Source of the DNA: Odontesthes bonariensis
Taxonomy: Eukaryota > Chordata > Actinopteri > Atheriniformes > Atherinopsidae
NCBI RefSeq assembly: GCF_027942865.1
Contig: NC_134510.1
Location: forward strand, 11,436,743-11,500,742
Length of the DNA: 64,000 bases
Direction of reading: 5' to 3'
Part shown: piece after piece, positions 1 to 10,085 of the stretch
Layout: each line of letters begins with the position of its first letter
Numbering within the stretch: the first letter of the stretch is position 1
Translations under genes and position numbers: made by a program
Notes under the pieces: generated by a model
What the model saw: only the letters and a program-made list of their open reading frames with translations
The model's database searches: none
What the model was told of the DNA's origin: nothing

Positions 1-690
1 GAGTTGCTATGGAAACAAGTTTCTACACAAAAGTGCTCTGGAGAATTCAGTTCAATTCAATGATAATTTGTTAATCCCCAAAGGGAAATGATATTGCTGC
101 AGTATGAATTAATTACACTTAAAGAGATGCTATATAAAAATCAATAACAGCATTAAACATGGCAAACATGTTAAAAATGGAAGTGTAGGAGGGAGGAAGG
201 AATGGTAGATATCTTCAGAGATGGCCATCAGTGGGATGGGCTGTTGTTTTGGAAGCTGATGAGTGCACATGCAGCACATTGGAAGGTGACACTGGTGAAC
301 TCTCTCAGTTGACCACATGGACAGGAACTCACAGCCAAAAGTTTAACATCTGGGGTAAAGAGACGGGTATCATTGGAAAACTCAGTAAACTGCTCCAAAA
401 AAAAAAAGCTCAGTAGAAAATCCCAAGACAGTATGTCCAGAACTACTGCATCAGGCTGCCTGCCTCTAAGGCAGCGGCATTCTGGAACCTCTAGAATGGA
501 GTTGTGTGGGGACATTTAACTTCTTAAAAGGAACTGGCTATCAAAATTTGGATAGAACATTTTTGTTTCAGTCAACAAATCTAAAGTTTGTATTTTTTTT
601 TTATTCCTCCCAATGAATTTTCATATCATTTCTTGCTAGATTTAACAGCTTCAGGGATCCTTTTATGCTGGCTGCATGATGCTGAAGGTT
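1..690. other. anonymous AT-rich DNA
   Basis: No gene recognised. Short open frames of 60-95 codons lie on both strands at 228-515 but show no family motif, and they overlap each other antisense, which is typical of chance frames. Positions 45-100 resemble the ATTCAATTCAA / TTAATCCC low-complexity words seen in other fish repeats in this window. I see no RNA gene or terminal repeat here. Confidence 0.4.
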
Positions 691-694
691 TGTA

Positions 695-975
695 CTGCCA
701 CTTCACGGCAAGAAGGTTGGTGGTTCAAATCTGAGCTGGAGCCTTTCCATGTGGAGTTTGCGTGTTCCCCCTGCGCATGTGTGGCTGCTCCCTGGACACT
801 CCAGCGTCTTCCTACAGTCCAAACACTTGCATGTGAGCTTAATTGGTGATTCTAAATTGACCCTATGAGTGAGTGTGTGTGCATGGTTGTCTCATTTATT
901 TCTGTGTTGGTCCTGGGATAGACTGGCTACCTGTCCAGGGTGTCACCTGCATCACGCTCAATGGCAGCTGGGATT
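695..975 (+). repeat. SINE-like teleost interspersed repeat
   Basis: A box-B-like word (GGTTCAAATCTGAGC, 722-736) is followed by the body words GGAGTTTGCGTGTTCCCCC, ACAGTCCAAACACTTGCATG and AATTGGTGATTCTAAATTGA. The 3' part is GATAGACTGGCTACCTGTCC AGGGTGTCACC. I know this as an abundant teleost interspersed family whose usual tail is (GGAT)n. Here the tail is absent and the copy has many substitutions, so it is old. A younger 3' fragment of the same family, with the tail, lies at 14429-14563. Confidence 0.65.
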
Positions 976-1670
976 GACGCCATGGAAGCTGCACTCTTTC
1001 ATTTCAATATCAGAGATATGAAAAAAGTGAAAATGGTTATTATAAAGGTAATGTCCACAAAAATGTACCAGTTTTCCAGAATAAAGTAGTTTGTAAAGTG
1101 GTGGAAAATGAAAAATAATGGATTTGTTATTTATTTGTTTATTCAATGATATTTGTTCTGTTATAATATCTATATGTTTATCCTAACTTTATTCATTACT
1201 TGCATCATGTCATTCATAGCCAGGCCAATTCATTTCACTGGCACAGACATTTATTTAGTTACTTATCAATCTTTTTTTTGTTTGTTTGTTTTTTAACTTT
1301 TAACTAAAATGTATTCTCTAGAATAAATGTAACGTTCTCCAAAAAAAGATCTCTAAAGTGACTGTGCTGAGAGAAACCAACGTAGCTTACAGTTATGTGG
1401 CTTCTTTAAAATACTGTCATTTTAGACATTTTTCTGAAATACAAGGACTTAGACTTTGTCAAAGGGCAAAAAGTTAGATCAGCGAGGTGATAGACAGTAA
1501 GTAATAGAGAGCCATAGTGGACTGCTGTGGATGTATCGCTTCAGCTTCAGAATACTTTTTTAAAAACTTCATTCGTACGAGATCACCTTCACTGTCATAC
1601 TGCTCAGATTGTATTACGTTTAATTAGGAAGTATGTTTTATACATTTAAGTAAAAGTAACAACACAATTA
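976..1670. other. AT-rich DNA without recognised content
   Basis: A T-rich run at 1268-1300 and several poly-A words are visible. No coding region, RNA gene or terminal repeat was recognised on either strand. Confidence 0.4.
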
Positions 1671-1671
1671 G

Positions 1672-2175
1672 GGATTCAACGATACCACTTTTTTTCAAAC
1701 CGATACGATACCGATACTTGGATCTACCACAAAAAAATGTAATGAATTGGAAGACAGGTTTTGGTCTCACTAGCCCAGTGGTTCCCAAACTTTTTGTGCC
1801 CAAGGCACACCAAAGGACAAGTAAAAATCTCAAGGCACACCTATTGTGTCAAATAGCCCTTATAACACGTGTTATCATTCATATCATGTAAAATATCTGT
1901 AAATGTGCATAATTATTTACTAATGCCAAATACAATGTGACAAGACAACTATTACTCATGAAATATTTATTAACAAAATATTTCAAAAATTAATTTGAAA
2001 CTTTATCAAATGAGGCTTCATCAAAGCAGCAACACTCATTTAAACCAGAGAGTCACAAAATTAAAAATGAGGCAAAGGAAACTCAGCACGCAGAAATTTA
2101 GCACAGAGAACTGTCAATGCAAGGAAGCCCCTTTGTCCATGGTCCTGAACTACAAATTATCATTGCAACATTTCA
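1672..2175 (+). mobile_element. two hAT-like transposon ends, truncated
   Basis: Two consecutive stretches look like hAT subterminal regions. One begins near 1670 (GGGATTCAACGATACCAC followed by GATACGATACCGATAC). The other begins at 1776 (CAGTGGTTCCCAAACTTTTT), a common vertebrate hAT terminus. No matching opposite ends were found before the tRNA repeat starts near 2180, so both are fragments. No transposase code is visible. The family assignment rests only on terminal words. Confidence 0.4.
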
Positions 2176-2179
2176 GCAA

Positions 2180-2265
2180 TCAGCATGGATGGCTGAGTTG
2201 TCTAAGGCACTGCGTTCAGGTCGCAGTCTCCCCTGGAGGCGTGGGTTCAAATCCCTCTCCTGACA
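2180..2265 (+). pseudogene. tRNA-Leu(CAG) pseudogene
   Basis: Matches the 83-nt tRNA-Leu of the 50.8-54.4 kb cluster. The anticodon stem-loop CTGCG-TTCAGGT-CGCAG (anticodon CAG, 2217-2219), the variable arm and box B (GGGTTCAAATCCC) are all present. The 5' part has about three extra bases in the D-arm side (ATCAGCATGGATGGC instead of GTCAGGATGGC) and the T stem has lost pairing (CCCTC). Probably not functional. It starts the only tRNA repeat unit at the left of the window. Confidence 0.6.
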
Positions 2266-2758
2266 TTGCAGACTTCTCCTAGCGAAATATTTTCTCTGGC
2301 AAGGCAACTCAAGTTTACTCCTTGCTTAGCAATACCGTGTCGTATTGCTATTCTGCCACTGCATCATCTAGTTTAAAGATTATTGTGGCCGCTTTACCTC
2401 AGAAGAGTTCTTGCTTCCAAATGCTATGCCTACTTTTTGTTTGCCTCAGGAGCCCTGTTAAACAACAGCCAAGACACTTGTTGCATGAGAATCTTCTGAC
2501 CACAGCTCAACAAGCTGTGTTGTCACAACCTTCTACAGTGCTTTGGGCAGGACAGAATCATTAGCAAAAGGAACATTGTTTATTATAAGGTCTTGGTTTG
2601 CACTTAACACCATAGTAAACGGGAAAGGGCTTTTGACCGAAGCAACCTGGCCTCATGTTAGGCTATTTGAAGGGGGCTATTGACATTTAGGCCGAAGATG
2701 GGTGAGAGTATCAAAACAATCATCACTTGGTGGCAGGCAGCTGATAAAAGACCTAGCT

Positions 2759-2830
2759 CTCCCCGTCGGGGAATCGAACCACGATCTTCCACGTGACAAG
2801 CAGAGATACTGTCCATTATACTAACGAGGA
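2759..2830 (-). tRNA. tRNA-Asp(GTC), slightly degraded
   Basis: The minus strand reads TCCTCGTTAGTATAATGG through an anticodon loop TTGTCAC (anticodon GTC at 2795-2797) to GACGGGGAG. At 72 nt it matches the vertebrate tRNA-Asp length. The acceptor stem is intact, but the T stem has a mismatch (CGTGG against CCCCG) and the anticodon stem uses wobble pairs. It may be a decaying copy of the intact gene at 53164-53235. Confidence 0.6.
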
Positions 2831-3080
2831 ATTTCTGTGTGACTGACACAGTCGTCAGACGAAAAGACAACTATCGCCAAGGAGTGAAATAAGATTTTGG
2901 TGTCCCGTTTCAAGGTGCAGGAAAATTGCTATCACAGTCCCATCACTCAGAAGGAGAGTCTTCCATGAAGCTGCATGCCTCGTCAATATTCCCCTTCAAC
3001 ACGAACACAACGCAGACCCACATATTCGCTGGAATGATGCCTGAGCCTGCCGACAGTGTCGTCAAATATTCCTTTTAGCA

Positions 3081-3116
3081 GTCAGGATGGCCGAGCGATC
3101 TAAGGCGCTGCGTTAA
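3081..3116 (+). pseudogene. 5' half of tRNA-Leu(AAG), cut at the anticodon
   Basis: GTCAGGATGGCCGAGCG continues to CTGCGTTAA, the acceptor 5' strand, D-arm and 5' anticodon stem of tRNA-Leu(AAG). The 3' half is missing. From 3117 the sequence changes to AGGCCTACAGAAAG and unrelated DNA. The same break occurs at 54384-54419, so it predates the duplication of this block. Confidence 0.85.
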
Positions 3117-3346
3117 AGGCCTACAGAAAGCTGACACTACACTCAATACATAATGATAATACATACACAGAGGAACAATAATGATCATTGGACCCTATAC
3201 CAAAACATTTCATAAACCCAGAAATTTGCCGCTTGGAAATCCTTCCTGGAATTCCAGACTGAGGGCGGGGCTTCCGTGTGACGTCACAGGTGCCATGGGT
3301 TTTCCTGGCTGCCGCCATTGTAGTATGTTTGTTGAGTGGTGAAGGC
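3117..3346. other. short block between half-tRNA and hAT end
   Basis: About 230 bp of unassigned DNA. It holds a CRE-like palindrome (GTGACGTCAC, 3278-3287) and a GCCGCCATTG word, reminiscent of small transposon promoters. It is repeated, with scattered substitutions, at 54420-54649. Confidence 0.4.
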
Positions 3347-4331
3347 TAGTAATACAACGGATCATCATTGATCCGTGATCCGTTCGGATCAATTATTTCA
3401 GTTCGGCACACACATGATCCGCGGATTGATTTATGAAAAAAAAAATTGTGGGCTTGTTCAGTCCTCATACAGCCATTACCATTCCGCTAGTTCCAGGGAC
3501 AGAGCTACTTTCCATGCTCTGGGTAAAAGTCTGCAACAGTTCCTTCCTCAATAAGCAAACAGTCCTATGGCTCGTTTGTGATTTATTGTCCTCAGCGTAG
3601 AACATGTAGAACAGTGGGCATGGAAAATAAAAGTAGGCTAGACTTCGGTGACGATAACTGCTGCCTCTAGTGCTACGTCTGTTTCCATATACTCGCGCTG
3701 CCACACAAACCTGTCGCCTAGGTTACCACACAGACATAACACGTAGCTGACATAGCGATAGCTAACATAAAGAAAACCCCTAACCTGCAACACAGCGTGG
3801 TCATGGCGAGCGGAGGAACAGAGGAGCTTGAACGCCCCACGTCATTTAAATCCCCTGTTTGGGAGCATTTTGGCTTCCCTGTCAAATTTAATGAAGAAGG
3901 AAAGAGGTTGGTGGATAAAACCGTGACGGTGTGTAGGCACTGTGGTACAAGAAAGCCACACAACAGTGGAAACACATCGAGCATGGCCACGTATTCGCAG
4001 CGATATCACCCCGGTGTTTCACTGACAGGAGTGAAACCGAAAGCGGCTCAACAACCGGTCATCACCGCGTTAAGAAGCCCCCTTCCTTCACAATCCGACC
4101 GGGCTAAAGCGATCACAAACGCTAGAGACTGGTAAGTCTGACAAGAAGCTATTAAAATTGTGACCCAGCATTCCAGTCTGCACTCACTGACTCCGGCACT
4201 GTGTAAAAAGTGTGTTAACAGGCTGTCAGTGTCAGTTAGCTTCAGTTGTCAGTGCAGTGCTTATCCCTCTCGACAAAATTATTTATGCCTCATCAACATC
4301 GTCCAGACTCGTGGCCTAGACCAAACACAGT
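3347..4331 (+). mobile_element. hAT transposon, 5' end with BED exon
   Basis: Starts with a degraded hAT-type terminus (TAGTAATACAACGGATCA here; the copy at 54650 keeps TAGTGGTGCAACGGATCA), followed by purine-rich subterminal GATCCGT repeats, a 5' leader and the BED-finger exon at 3803-4131. The rest of the transposase and the 3' terminus are absent: the sequence runs into a PIF/Harbinger insertion at 4332. This is a 5' fragment of a ZBED1/Ac-type hAT. Confidence 0.65.
3803..4131 (+). pseudogene. BED zinc-finger exon of hAT transposase
   Basis: An open exon of about 109 codons. After a short leader come the BED aromatic signature SPVWEHFGFPV, then VCRHCG (first Cys pair), a SGNTSSMATY segment and QRYHP (His of the finger). 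This is the usual CxxC...HxxxxH BED layout of ZBED1-like and Ac-type hAT transposases, where BED binds the transposon ends. The exon ends at a consensus donor (CTG|GTAAGT, 4132). The ATG in GTCATGGCG is chosen over the upstream GTG. No RNase-H catalytic domain or dimerisation domain follows within the hAT piece, so it is a stranded first exon. Confidence 0.75.
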
Positions 4332-4569
4332 GGCCCTCATTTATCAAGCCGTCGTAGAAAGCATCGTAGATATGAGTGGAGAACTCGTCGTACGCAGAGG
4401 CTCAAGTGAGATTTACAGAACATGCGTACCACACCAATCCCATCGTAAGACCGAGCGGCTGTTGATAAATCCGGTGGCTGAAATCCATCGTAATGATCCT
4501 AACCACGCCTTCCACAAAAGGGGGTTGAGAGGCCGCACCTCTAGAATTTGCGACATGGAAAGACGAAAG

Positions 4570-5275
4570 GCGGCAAAGAAACGCTGTCAACAGCGTTGGT
4601 GATGTAAATCGCAGACCAGACGAGTTATGTATTTTCCCCTGCTGTGATGGTCAATAAAATGTGATAAACTCCAGATTAAATTAAATCTAAAATTGAGCGA
4701 TGTTTTACTTTTTCTCCAGTAAGATCAGGAAGAAGTGGTCCGATATGAAATTGGCCAAAAAAGAAGGTCGCAGCTCTCCGACGCAGCATGTCACAAACGC
4801 GGGGGGGGAGGGGTGGAATCCAGGTTTGGATTTGAGTGCCTTGGAGGAGAGGGTGGCTGGCGTGATCGGAGCTACGTCCTCAACAGGCGTGCCAGGGAAA
4901 CTTGACACTGATGCGCCCATGCTAGAGCTCGAGAATGGTAAGAATGACTGCACACCCAAGACGTTTAAATAAAACAGTTGCTTTAATTTTCAACACAAAT
5001 GAGGTTCCTAATCAAACTAATATTTTTCATTCACAGATGAATCCGAAGTGGCATCCGGGCAACCTGACCCGCGCAACGAATACGCGGCCCGTCAACATCC
5101 GAAGCCTCTGCCTCTGCCCCCCGGTCTGCAGCGTCACAACGGCCAGCCGTGTTAACCACAGAGGTCCTAGAAAGACAAACAGAGATTGTGAAGTGGATGA
5201 TGGCTTTAACACCTACCATGCAATCTATCGACAGTACATTGAAAGACATAAATGAAACACTGAAGTCACAGAATA
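4570..5275 (+). pseudogene. Myb/SANT-like protein remnant of PIF/Harbinger
   Basis: Discontinuous coding traces on plus. At 4725-4790 IRKKWSDMKLAKKE is the end of a Myb/SANT-like domain. Acidic and Gly-rich linker follows (GLDLSALEERV...). At about 5160-5272 the frame reads EVLERQTEIVKWMMALTPTM then IDSTLKDINETL, an amphipathic C-terminal helix typical of these accessory proteins. In PIF/Harbinger elements this protein helps carry the transposase to the nucleus and ends. Exons around 4690-4940 and 5037-5272 look separated by an intron with TTTCATTCACAG before 5037. The N-terminal part of the domain is missing or unreadable. Confidence 0.6.
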
Positions 5276-5329
5276 AATGCTGAAAGAAATCCTTGTTCTC
5301 CTTTTTTTTTTCCTTGAATAACAGAATGC

Positions 5330-5665
5330 TTACCGAAAGTCAGAATAGCTGAATAAGTTCCTCTCTCCTCCTGAGCGCTCTTGGCTGTGCAGGCTGGTGG
5401 TAGGGATCTCTGGGTGCGGGGTCCTCTGGATGTACATCTGGAAATGGCACTCCATTTTTTTGGGCAATGTTATGGAGATCCCCGCATGCAATAATAATAT
5501 TGCATACCTTTTCGGGCGGATAGGGTTCCCCCCGCAGCCGAGAGACAGATCCAGCTTTAGGAGCCCTATACACCTCTCCACAGTGGCACGCGTGCGCGAA
5601 TGCGCAGTGTTAAAGCGCCTCTCCTGTTCGGTGTGAGGGTGCGCGGTTGAATAATGAGCCATCAC
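5330..5665 (-). pseudogene. HARBI1-like transposase C-terminus, frameshifted
   Basis: The minus strand begins with YSTAHPHT...RRFNTAHSRTRATVERCIG, the C-terminal NxAHxxTRxxVER-GLLK motif of Harbinger transposases. The continuation, PEKVCNIIIACGDLHNIA, is in another frame (5340-5573), so one frameshift separates them. The upstream DDE catalytic region (GA-D-T motifs) is absent. This transposase would cut and rejoin the element at 3-bp targets; only its last part remains. Confidence 0.75.
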
Positions 5666-6017
5666 TCTTCCAATTACGGAGTTGTACTTGTTTAATTTAT
5701 TTAATTTGCGTTTATGTTTATATTTATGTTGAAGTCAAATAAAACATGGGCCTTCTTTAAAGTGATAAGTCTGTAATTTTAACCAAGGGATTTGTTGCGA
5801 CTCCTGAGCACGCACTAGTGACGCTGCTGTATTGCAGTCACCGCAAGTCAAAATGGAAAAGTGCGTACACGGCCTCAGACCTGTCGTGGCGATTTCATCT
5901 TTCCTGCGCTCACGATGGATTTGATAAATGCCAACCTTTGAGCAGAAAAGAACGTACACACGACCTACGCACGTTTTTCGTCTTACGCAAGTTTGATAAA
6001 TGAGGGCCAGTGTATGC

Positions 6018-6278
6018 TCACCAATCGGCATTCTGAAGACGACCAAAATCACCATGATCACCATCATCGTCCCCACTGCTCTCGGACTCGGACTCCGACC
6101 CACTGTCACTGGCAACGGCTGGCTCAAACCTGTATGGTTCTAGCCCCAATCCCTCCTCGGTTTCTTCTTCAGGCTCTTCATTGTCATCAACAATATTTGG
6201 ATCGAAATTTGCCGTGAAGAAGCTGTCCAGGTCTGGCAAACTCCTGGCTTCGCTACTAGAACCACTAGTATCAGACAT
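6018..6278 (-). pseudogene. first exon of a P2X7-ballast-type mobile protein
   Basis: An open exon beginning MSDTSGSSSE, followed by an acidic stretch, the PYRFEP signature, a Ser/Glu/Asp-rich run, and LQNADW at the exon end, immediately before a donor GTGAGC (minus). PYxFEP plus LxNxxW(C) is the start of the cysteine-rich zinc-binding ballast domain known from the P2X7 C-terminus. In fish that domain also occurs in many copied, transposon-like genes. The cysteine exon is not found in this window. A homologous first exon (IQPHMFDPES) lies inside the TTAA element at 17266-17394, which links the family to DNA transposons. Confidence 0.55.
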
Positions 6279-6357
6279 GTTGATTGTTGGGGGTTGTTCC
6301 AGCAGCTGGCACTCGTGACGTCACGCACCTGTCGTCTGCTACTTCTGGTTTGCCAAA

Positions 6358-6523
6358 TGGCGGGCTATTCGAGTCAAATGTGGTGATAGTTTATTGGGCC
6401 TAATCAGGACTATCCAGGGGCCTAAAATTATTTTAAAACTTGGCGGGCTATTCGACTCAAATGTGGTGATAGTTTATTGGGCCTAATCAGGACTATCCAG
6501 GGGCCTAAAATTATTTTAAAACC
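6358..6523. repeat. 83-bp direct tandem duplication (2 copies)
   Basis: Two nearly identical 83-bp copies starting TGGCGGGCTATTCGA at 6358 and 6441, differing by one base in GAGTCAAATG / GACTCAAATG and at the edges. It lies just downstream of the GTF2IRD2-like transposase stop. A local slippage or unequal exchange product. Confidence 0.9.
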
Positions 6524-8624
6524 ATAAAAAAATTCCATCGATCTGCTATTTCAGTTTTGTGCAAAAAATCACCTTTCTGTAGGCCTTTAACGAGTGCATC
6601 GAAGTCAGGTTGAATGTCTGAGGTGGAGATGCGAAGCACAGCTGACAGATGGTCGTCAGTGAGAGAGAGTGATCTATACCTGGACTTCGTAAACTTCATC
6701 ATTGAAAATGTTTGTTCACATATGTAGGTAGAGCCAAAGAGAACCAACATCTTCTGAGCATGTCTCTTCATGTTTGGAAAGTTCTCCTCCTTGAGAGAAG
6801 AGTAGAAATCCAGCAGACATCCTGATTTAAAGTGCTCTGCCAGTACTGCATCAGACTGCAGGTCAATGAGTTCCAGCTGAACATCACTGGGTGCATTATC
6901 CACACTGCAGGTAAAGGGAGAGGAAATCATGTGCATTTCATCCTCGATTGTTCTGAGATCTTCAAATCTCCTTAAAAACTCACAATGCAATGCTCCTAAC
7001 ATGGATGAGTACCTGTGGAGGTGATCAGCTGATGGTGTGACTTCTTTCAGGGTTTGCATGTGAGTGAGATTGTTGCTCTCCACTTGGCTTGAAAGAAACA
7101 GCATCTTTCTCATGAAAGCCTTCACCAGGGTGTGCATTTCATGAACAAAAAGGCCCCTGCCTTGCAGTTTGGTGTTCAGTTCATTCATCAGTGCAGTCAC
7201 ATCAACAGCAAATGCAAAATCTTGCCATACAGTCCTCATCTGAGAGCTCAGGGATGTCTTTGCCTTTCATCTGACAAAACTCTTGAATCTCTGTTTTCAG
7301 GTCCCAAACTCTTTTTAGCACTTTGCCCAGGCTGAGCCATCTGACAGCTGTGTGGTAGCCGATGTCACTATGCTCAGACTCATGGTCCTCCAAAAGTGCG
7401 ACAAACTGTCTGTGATTCAATGCCTGTGCCCTGATGAAGTTTACTATTTTAGTAACAACATCAATAACATGGTTCATTTTTAGCAGTGACTTGCACAACA
7501 CATGTTGGTGTATAATACAATGCAAAAATACCTATTTCTGATCTGTGTCGATTTCAGTCACTTTATCTTGCATACGTTTTAAAAGTCCCACATTTTTCCC
7601 TGTAAGATTTGGACAACCGTCCGTTGTGACACCTGCCAGTCTGTCCCATTTCAGTCCCAGTGTGTCCATGCACGCATTTTCCTCCGTGAAGAGATCGTTC
7701 CCTGTAGTCGTCCCTTTCATCGACTGCATTGCTGCCAGCTCCTCCGTAATCTTGAAGTCCGGCGTTATCCCGCGGACAAATACGAGTAACTGGGCTGTGT
7801 CACGGACATCACAGCTTTCGTCCAAAGCCAAGGAGAAAAAGTCAAAACTTGCCACTTCACGTTGCCGCTGAAGCTCCAGATTACCCGATATGTCCTCGAC
7901 CCTTCTCGTCATGGTTCGCCTGGAGAGCGGGACTTTCTCAAATGCTTCTTTTTGTTCAGGGCATATTAGTGCTGCAGAGTCCACCAAGCACTCTTTGATA
8001 AACTCCTCCTCCGAGAATGGCTTACTGTTTTTAGCGATTTTGTGGGATATCACAAAGCTGGTCTTGGTTGCTGCATCCCTGGATGTGTGAAGCTTGGTAA
8101 AAAAGCCTTGCTGCTTTTGCAGTTTAGCTAGCAAAGCTTCTGATGTCCGCGCCCTTTCAGCATCAGTCACGTTCTTGAATTTCTCCGCGTGTTTCGTCTC
8201 CTAATGCTGACTCAAATTGTAGTCCTTAAACACGGCGATCTGCTCCGCAAACTAAACACACGGCTTTACCTCTGACTTCAGTAAATAAATACTTAGCAGT
8301 CCAATTTTCGTTGAAAACCCTGCATTCGACATCTACCTTTCTTTTTTTAGCATGAGCAGACATTTCTGAGGGCTAAAGTCGTCTTGTGACTTGCTACTGA
8401 CAACGATCCAATCATGTGCATGTCTCGATATACGTTTTACATCATCATGTACGTGAATAAAAAAAACTTCAAAATAAAAATAAAATGCAGCTTCAGTCCG
8501 TGCATCACGTAAAATAAGAAAATATGTTTATTTTGTAATTTCCAATTAACCTTACACGGGCCGGTCAGAGTCAACCAAAGGGCCGTATGCGGCCCGGGGG
8601 CCGTACAATGCCCAGGTCTGCACT
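6440..8624 (-). mobile_element. hAT (Charlie-type) transposon carrying the pseudogene
   Basis: Upstream of the transposase (plus 8555-8624), GC-rich GGCCGTATGCGGCCCGGGGG-type sequence and a degraded end (CCCAGGTCTGCACTAG) resemble the GCGGCCC-rich subterminal region of hAT-Charlie elements. The opposite terminus is not identifiable near 6440 because of the 83-bp duplication. No confident 8-bp target duplication was found. Confidence 0.5.
6511..8363 (-). pseudogene. GTF2IRD2/ZBED-like hAT transposase pseudogene
   Basis: Read on minus from ATG at 8363. A basic N-terminus (MSAHAKKRKVDVECRVF) leads into a zinc finger (CLVCG then H...H in QH-ETKH), an RNase-H-like catalytic region (SLALDESCDV, RLAGVTTDGCPNLTGK, TAVRWLSLGKVLKRVW), and a C-terminal hAT dimerisation domain (STYICEQTFSMMK, SLTDDHLSAVLRI). 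Breaks visible: a frameshift near 8245 within the finger, an in-frame stop near 8203, a stop at 7532 just before VFLHCIIHQ, and a frameshift near 7235. About 600 codons in total, close to the family length. Clearly inactive. In mammals a relative was domesticated as GTF2IRD2; nothing here suggests domestication. Confidence 0.85.
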
Positions 8625-8639
8625 AGACCATCAAGGACC

Positions 8640-9420
8640 CGAAAACAGTGCACACGGTACAGGTTGCAACACTGTGGTAAACTCTTCCTAACTGGCAAAT
8701 TAATTGGCATAGTGCATTGTACTGAAGTTGTGAACATTTTAGCCTTAGATGAAAGCAATTCTGCGCATCTGGAGAATGAATCCAAGCAAGCACAAGTTTC
8801 ACGCTTTAGACTTCTCTCTTATTTCAGGGAGAAATAGAAAGATTCCTGAGTAAGAGTGAGTGTGTCATAGCCCTGCAAGAAAAACAGTTGATAGATGACT
8901 AAATAAATAAAACATTCCTGACCTACACCACGACAGTGAAAACACCAAATCCTAGCCACCAGACCACCAGGGAGCCTTTGATTTTTGTGAACTATGGATG
9001 TTGCCTCTTGTGCCTCGTTGTCCATTTAGCAGCGGGCTATGTGTAGTCAAACGGACGAGGTATGTACAGACACCCTTTTAAAGAATGATCTTAGGTGAGC
9101 AATATAATGGATCGGATCAGTGATGGAAAAGGGAAATCTGATTTGAAGGAATTGGACGAAAGCATTTAAAACTCCCAAATAGCTTTTTATGCCTGCTGAA
9201 ATTGTTGGGGCATGTCACGGCAGTAGTCTTAAAGTGGAGGGCATACTACAGCCTCTTGCCAAGCAATTTACCTACGTAGCATTCTCGTTCCGTTGCGTCA
9301 GCTTCCTGAAATCTTTTTCAGTACTCTGTGAAACAAGAGTTGTACACAGGGTAGTTTTTCCATTTACTGGCTTGTTTTATCTTGCAATGTCATTCCCCTA
9401 CCTGTGTTATCTGTGGATAT
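8640..9420. other. unassigned DNA
   Basis: Short antisense and sense open frames (60-77 codons at 8819-9025 and 9189-9422) lack motifs. The right end directly precedes the L1 endonuclease start at 9423, so 9050-9422 may be the L1 upstream region, but no hallmark is visible. Confidence 0.35.
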
Positions 9421-9422
9421 AA

Positions 9423-10085
9423 ATGCAATGTCAGGAATATAGGGTAGTTACCCTCAATGTAAAGGGCTTACACAATCCAATCAAGTGAGGCAAGGTTATT
9501 GCAAAGATGAAGAGAGAGAAACTGCATGTAATATTCTGGCAGGAGACCCATCTCGACAGAATGAAAAGTTAAAAAAAATATGGTTTTAGAAATACATTCT
9601 ACTCATGTTATAAGAAAGGGAGAAAAAGAGGGGTAGCAATAATGATTCGTAATAGAGTGAATTTCCAAGTGGTTTCTGAAATCTAGGGGTTCCTTAAACA
9701 GAAAGAGGTCACACTAGTTAATGTGTATGTACCACCTGGCAAGGATAATTCCTTTATTAGAGAAATTTTTGGTTTGATTGCTTCCGAAGCCACTGGGGTT
9801 TTAATATGTGGAGGAGACTGGAATATGCAGCTACAATGTAAGCTAGACTCCTCTAACACATTAAAGAGATCTGCTCCCACACCAGAGTAACTGTGTCCTG
9901 CTGACACATGTTGACAGAGCTCGGGATGATTGATGTATCGAGGGAGCTCCACCCAACAGAAAGACGGTATACATTTTATTCAGCAAGTCATAGAGTGCAC
10001 TCAAGAATTGACTATTTCTTTACATATAACTCTGACAGACACAGACTTAAAGAGTGCAGTATAGGGATTCGAGATGTCATTCACC
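9423..10085 (+). pseudogene. L1-type LINE ORF2 endonuclease domain, broken
   Basis: From ATG 9423 the frame reads VVTLNVKGLHNPIK (first active-site block), FWQETHLD, KKGRKRGVAIMI, VTLVNVYVPPG, and GVLICGGDWNM. After a frameshift come ELGMIDVSRELHP and HSRIDYFF. These are the ordered blocks of the AP-endonuclease of L1 ORF2, which nicks target DNA for reverse transcription. In-frame stops follow LHNPIK, RMKS, VVSEI and APTPE. Reverse transcriptase is not present. The fragment is interrupted at 10086 by the 9-bp-TSD element and resumes at 10705 and again at 12095. Confidence 0.85.

Larger units (their letters stand above)
2180..3116 (+). repeat. single tRNA-Leu/tRNA-Asp repeat unit (~900 bp)
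   Basis: One unit of the same repeat tandemly arrayed at 50.74-54.42 kb: tRNA-Leu (+), then a spacer with the common words AGAACTTCTGACC / ACAACCTTCTACAGTG-type, tRNA-Asp (-), and the start of the next tRNA-Leu. Leu-to-Leu spacing is 901 bp, against 897-899 bp in the cluster. It is more diverged than the cluster units and is cut off inside the second tRNA-Leu. Confidence 0.85.
4332..6008. mobile_element. PIF/Harbinger element 1 (defective)
   Basis: Perfect 16-bp terminal inverted repeats (GGCCCTCATTTATCAA at 4332-4347; reverse complement at 5993-6008) flanked by the 3-bp duplication AGT (4329-4331 and 6009-6011), as expected for PIF/Harbinger. Inside are the two expected genes in convergent order, both reduced: a Myb/SANT-like protein on plus and the HARBI1-like transposase C-terminus on minus. 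At 1677 bp it is too short to hold both complete genes. It sits between the hAT BED fragment and the first exon at 6018-6278. Confidence 0.85.
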
